The notes beneath the pieces were generated by a model. That model was not told the DNA's origin, did no database searches, and worked only from the letters and a program-made list of their open reading frames with translations. DNA of 64,000 bases from Pelistega sp. (GTDB taxonomy: Bacteria > Pseudomonadota > Gammaproteobacteria > Burkholderiales > Burkholderiaceae_B). Location: positions 1-64,000 of the forward strand of contig JAUNUI010000014.1 of assembly GCA_030538255.1 (NCBI GenBank). Direction: 5' to 3'. Each line of letters starts with the position of its first letter. Within the stretch, counting starts at the first letter, position 1. Both the position numbers and the translations under genes were made by a program. Of this stretch, positions 62,161 through 64,000 are shown piece by piece.

Positions 62161-63888
62161 ATGAGTTTTGATTTAGGCCAATTAATTTCTGGACCATTAC
62201 GTGATGTGGTATTAGGTCAAGTCACAAAGAGCTTGGGCGTATCAAATGATAACGCAGGTAGTCTACTCAACAAGGGCTTAGGTATGGTACTTGGCGGTAT
62301 GGCCAAGAAATCAAGCAGCGCGGAAGGCGCAGGTGGCCTTTTTGATTTAATCAAATCTACCCCATTCGACATTAATCCATTAGATATTCTCACTGGTAAG
62401 ACGACAGCGAGTGCGAATCAATCGGGTGGTTTAATCGATCTTGGCAAGAGCTTAATTCCTGCTATCTTCGGTTCACAAACTTCATCGATTGAAGATTACT
62501 TAGGCAAGGGTACCGGCGTATCGGGTGCTGGCGCGAAATCGTTCTTAGGTATGTTATTGCCACTCGTATTGTCTTTCTTTAAAAATAAGATTGCTGGTGG
62601 CGGCATGAATGTGGCCGGCTTTAGCAAGCTATTAGGCGAGCAAACCCAGATGGTCTCTGGTTTCTTAGACCAAGATGCCCTATCGGCTTTAGGTGTACAG
62701 GGTACAAGCCAAGATTTATTAGGTGGTTTATCTAAAGTAACTAACCTTCTTGGTGGTGCTGGTGCTGCAGCCACAACAGCAGCAGCGGGTACAGCGGCAG
62801 CAGCAGCAGCCACAACTGCTCATGCGAAAACCAGTGTTCACGATGCAACTCACTCTGTTTCTGAAACAGCGAAGAGTTCTTCATTATGGAAATGGTTAAC
62901 GGCAGCGGCAGTTATCTTAGCCGCACTACTTGGTCTAAAAACCTGCTCAAGCGATGATAAGGCGGCAACAAGCACACCGGCAACGAACACTTCAAGCACG
63001 AGCGCACCGGTAACTTCAGCACCGACTGAGCCAACAACGCCTGCGGCACCTGAAGTTAAAGAAGTGGCTGGTCTAGGTACACTTGGCTGGTTGTTTAATC
63101 AGGACAATGTCACTGTTAACGGTGTGGTACAGAATGATGGTATTAAAACCAGCATCCTTGACGGCGTCAAGAAAATTGCAGGCAATCTACCGATTATTGA
63201 TCAACTGAAAGTTGATGCGAATGCGGCGAAATCTAGCTTCAGCGACTTCGGCGGTCTATTTGATATTTTCAGCAAATTCCCTGGCGTAAGCGGCAAGTTT
63301 GATGACACCTTACTTAAATTATCGGGTCTCGTAAACTCAGATACCGATAAAGTCAGCTTAGTAGACAGCTTGAAGTTCTTATTAGGCGGTGCTTTCACGG
63401 TGAATGCCGATGATGTGAGCGTGAAACCTGCTGAAGTTGTAGTTCCAGCTCCTGCCACTGAGCATGCACATGCCCATACACCAGCAACTGAGCCTGCTCC
63501 AAACGCTCAAGCTGCAGCTGAAGAAGAGGAAGCGGCACTGATCAGCGATATGACTTTAGCGAATATTGATTTAAATATTCAATTTGATTCTGGTGCAGCA
63601 ACGATTAAGCAGCGCTACAACAGAATGTTGAATACATTTGCCCACTACCTCATTGAAAACAATAAAGGTGGCGAGATTGTTGGTCATACCGATAACTCTG
63701 GTGATGCAGCAATGAACTTGCGCTTATCTGAAGACCGTGCGAATGCAGTACGTGACTACTTAATTGCCCAAGGTGTCAATCCTGACAGCCTAGTTGCGAT
63801 TGGCTATGGTCAAGAGCGTCCGCGTGCTGACAATGGCACCGAAGAAGGTCGTGCACAAAACCGTCGTATTGAGTTTAATGCTCGCTAA
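62161..63888 (+). CDS. DUF937 - OmpA-domain envelope protein
   Basis: From ATG 62161 (AAGGATT Shine-Dalgarno) a 575-residue protein. Residues 1-175 form a DUF937/YidB-like Gly-rich domain (LISGPLRDVVLGQVTKSLGV; LLPLVLSFFKN), followed by an Ala/Thr run, one membrane helix (LWKWLTAAAVILAALLGL, about 242-260), a Thr/Pro/Ala linker, a second repeat-like region and a C-terminal OmpA-like peptidoglycan-binding domain (IQFDSGAATIKQ; GHTDNSGDAAMNLRLSEDRA). It likely links the envelope to peptidoglycan. Has its own terminator. The DUF937 role is unknown. Confidence 0.9.
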   Translation: MSFDLGQLISGPLRDVVLGQVTKSLGVSNDNAGSLLNKGLGMVLGGMAKKSSSAEGAGGLFDLIKSTPFDINPLDILTGKTTASANQSGGLIDLGKSLIPAIFGSQTSSIEDYLGKGTGVSGAGAKSFLGMLLPLVLSFFKNKIAGGGMNVAGFSKLLGEQTQMVSGFLDQDALSALGVQGTSQDLLGGLSKVTNLLGGAGAAATTAAAGTAAAAAATTAHAKTSVHDATHSVSETAKSSSLWKWLTAAAVILAALLGLKTCSSDDKAATSTPATNTSSTSAPVTSAPTEPTTPAAPEVKEVAGLGTLGWLFNQDNVTVNGVVQNDGIKTSILDGVKKIAGNLPIIDQLKVDANAAKSSFSDFGGLFDIFSKFPGVSGKFDDTLLKLSGLVNSDTDKVSLVDSLKFLLGGAFTVNADDVSVKPAEVVVPAPATEHAHAHTPATEPAPNAQAAAEEEEAALISDMTLANIDLNIQFDSGAATIKQRYNRMLNTFAHYLIENNKGGEIVGHTDNSGDAAMNLRLSEDRANAVRDYLIAQGVNPDSLVAIGYGQERPRADNGTEEGRAQNRRIEFNAR

Positions 63889-63899
63889 GCATTGATAGC

Positions 63900-63923
63900 A
63901 TCCCCTGCATATTTGCGGGGGAT
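63900..63923 (+). terminator. Terminator after the OmpA-domain gene
   Basis: A 10-bp stem with one wobble (63900-63909 with 63914-63923), four-base loop and T-rich tail. Confidence 0.8.
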
Positions 63924-64000
63924 TCTTATACGACAACTAAGACCTTAAAGTAAAACCGCTATATAAATTGCCCCCAAATTTAGACTATATAGTCTTCATT

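Overview
The window looks like the chromosome of a small, host-associated betaproteobacterium, most likely of the family Alcaligenaceae (Oligella/Pelistega-like). This is inferred from three things: the dcd, apbC and metG neighbourhood together with a PP0621-type protein, a TamA/TamB pair and an aerobic Orn/Lys/Arg decarboxylase; protein sequences that read as Burkholderiales; and a moderate-to-low G+C content that sets it apart from Bordetella. No sequence search was run, so the genus is a guess.

Layout. 0.2-2.2 kb: OsmC-like protein, then divergent thyA and folA (thymidylate and folate metabolism). 2.4-7.6 kb: gcvT-gcvH-gcvP glycine cleavage operon (minus strand) under two glycine riboswitch aptamers that lie unusually far apart. 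7.9-13.0 kb: a GrlR-like protein, a YhiN/HI0933 flavoprotein, an inducible-type amino-acid decarboxylase and dcd. 13.2-22.6 kb: apbC-tamA-tamB, with a TamB enlarged to 2165 residues by three internal repeats. 22.7-34.3 kb: housekeeping genes (metG, a SAM methyltransferase, trmB, a prolyl aminopeptidase, a BON-LysM protein, ffh, a CcsA/YpjD-like protein, a PP0621 protein, ampD, htpG). 34.5-40.6 kb: an accessory zone with a YitT protein, an AadA-like nucleotidyltransferase, an intact HigB/HigA-type module, a nonsense-ridden RelBE-type remnant, tRNA-Leu(CAA), a DUF4344 metallopeptidase, an orphan HigA beside a sliver of HigB, a zeta-like kinase with a small upstream partner, and a second decayed 3' half of the same tRNA-Leu. 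40.6-44.9 kb: sirtuin, PepSY-flavodoxin-FNR reductase, PhzF protein and a small protein.

44.9-56.3 kb is an AT-rich defence island. It holds DpnA-like and DpnM/Dam-like adenine methylases with a larger-than-usual candidate endonuclease, an XRE regulator reading away from a perfect 16-bp palindrome opposite an AIPR-like protein, and a two-gene operon. That operon encodes a 1663-residue fusion (NERD nuclease, degenerate kinase, intact kinase, Upf1-like SF1 helicase) and a 466-residue partner. It is the best candidate for an undescribed or divergent anti-phage system; the closest described architecture I can name is type I Mokosh.

56.9-61.3 kb: phnD-phnC-phnE-phnE-HAD, a phosphonate/phosphate-type uptake operon behind a Pho-box-like array. 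61.6-63.9 kb: panD and a DUF937-OmpA envelope protein.

Two themes recur. First, the 3' ends of three unrelated genes (gcvT, the decarboxylase, the aminopeptidase) are followed by decayed tandem copies of their own last codons and stop. Second, several housekeeping proteins carry in-frame low-complexity insertions; two of these are built from the same hexanucleotide read in different frames.
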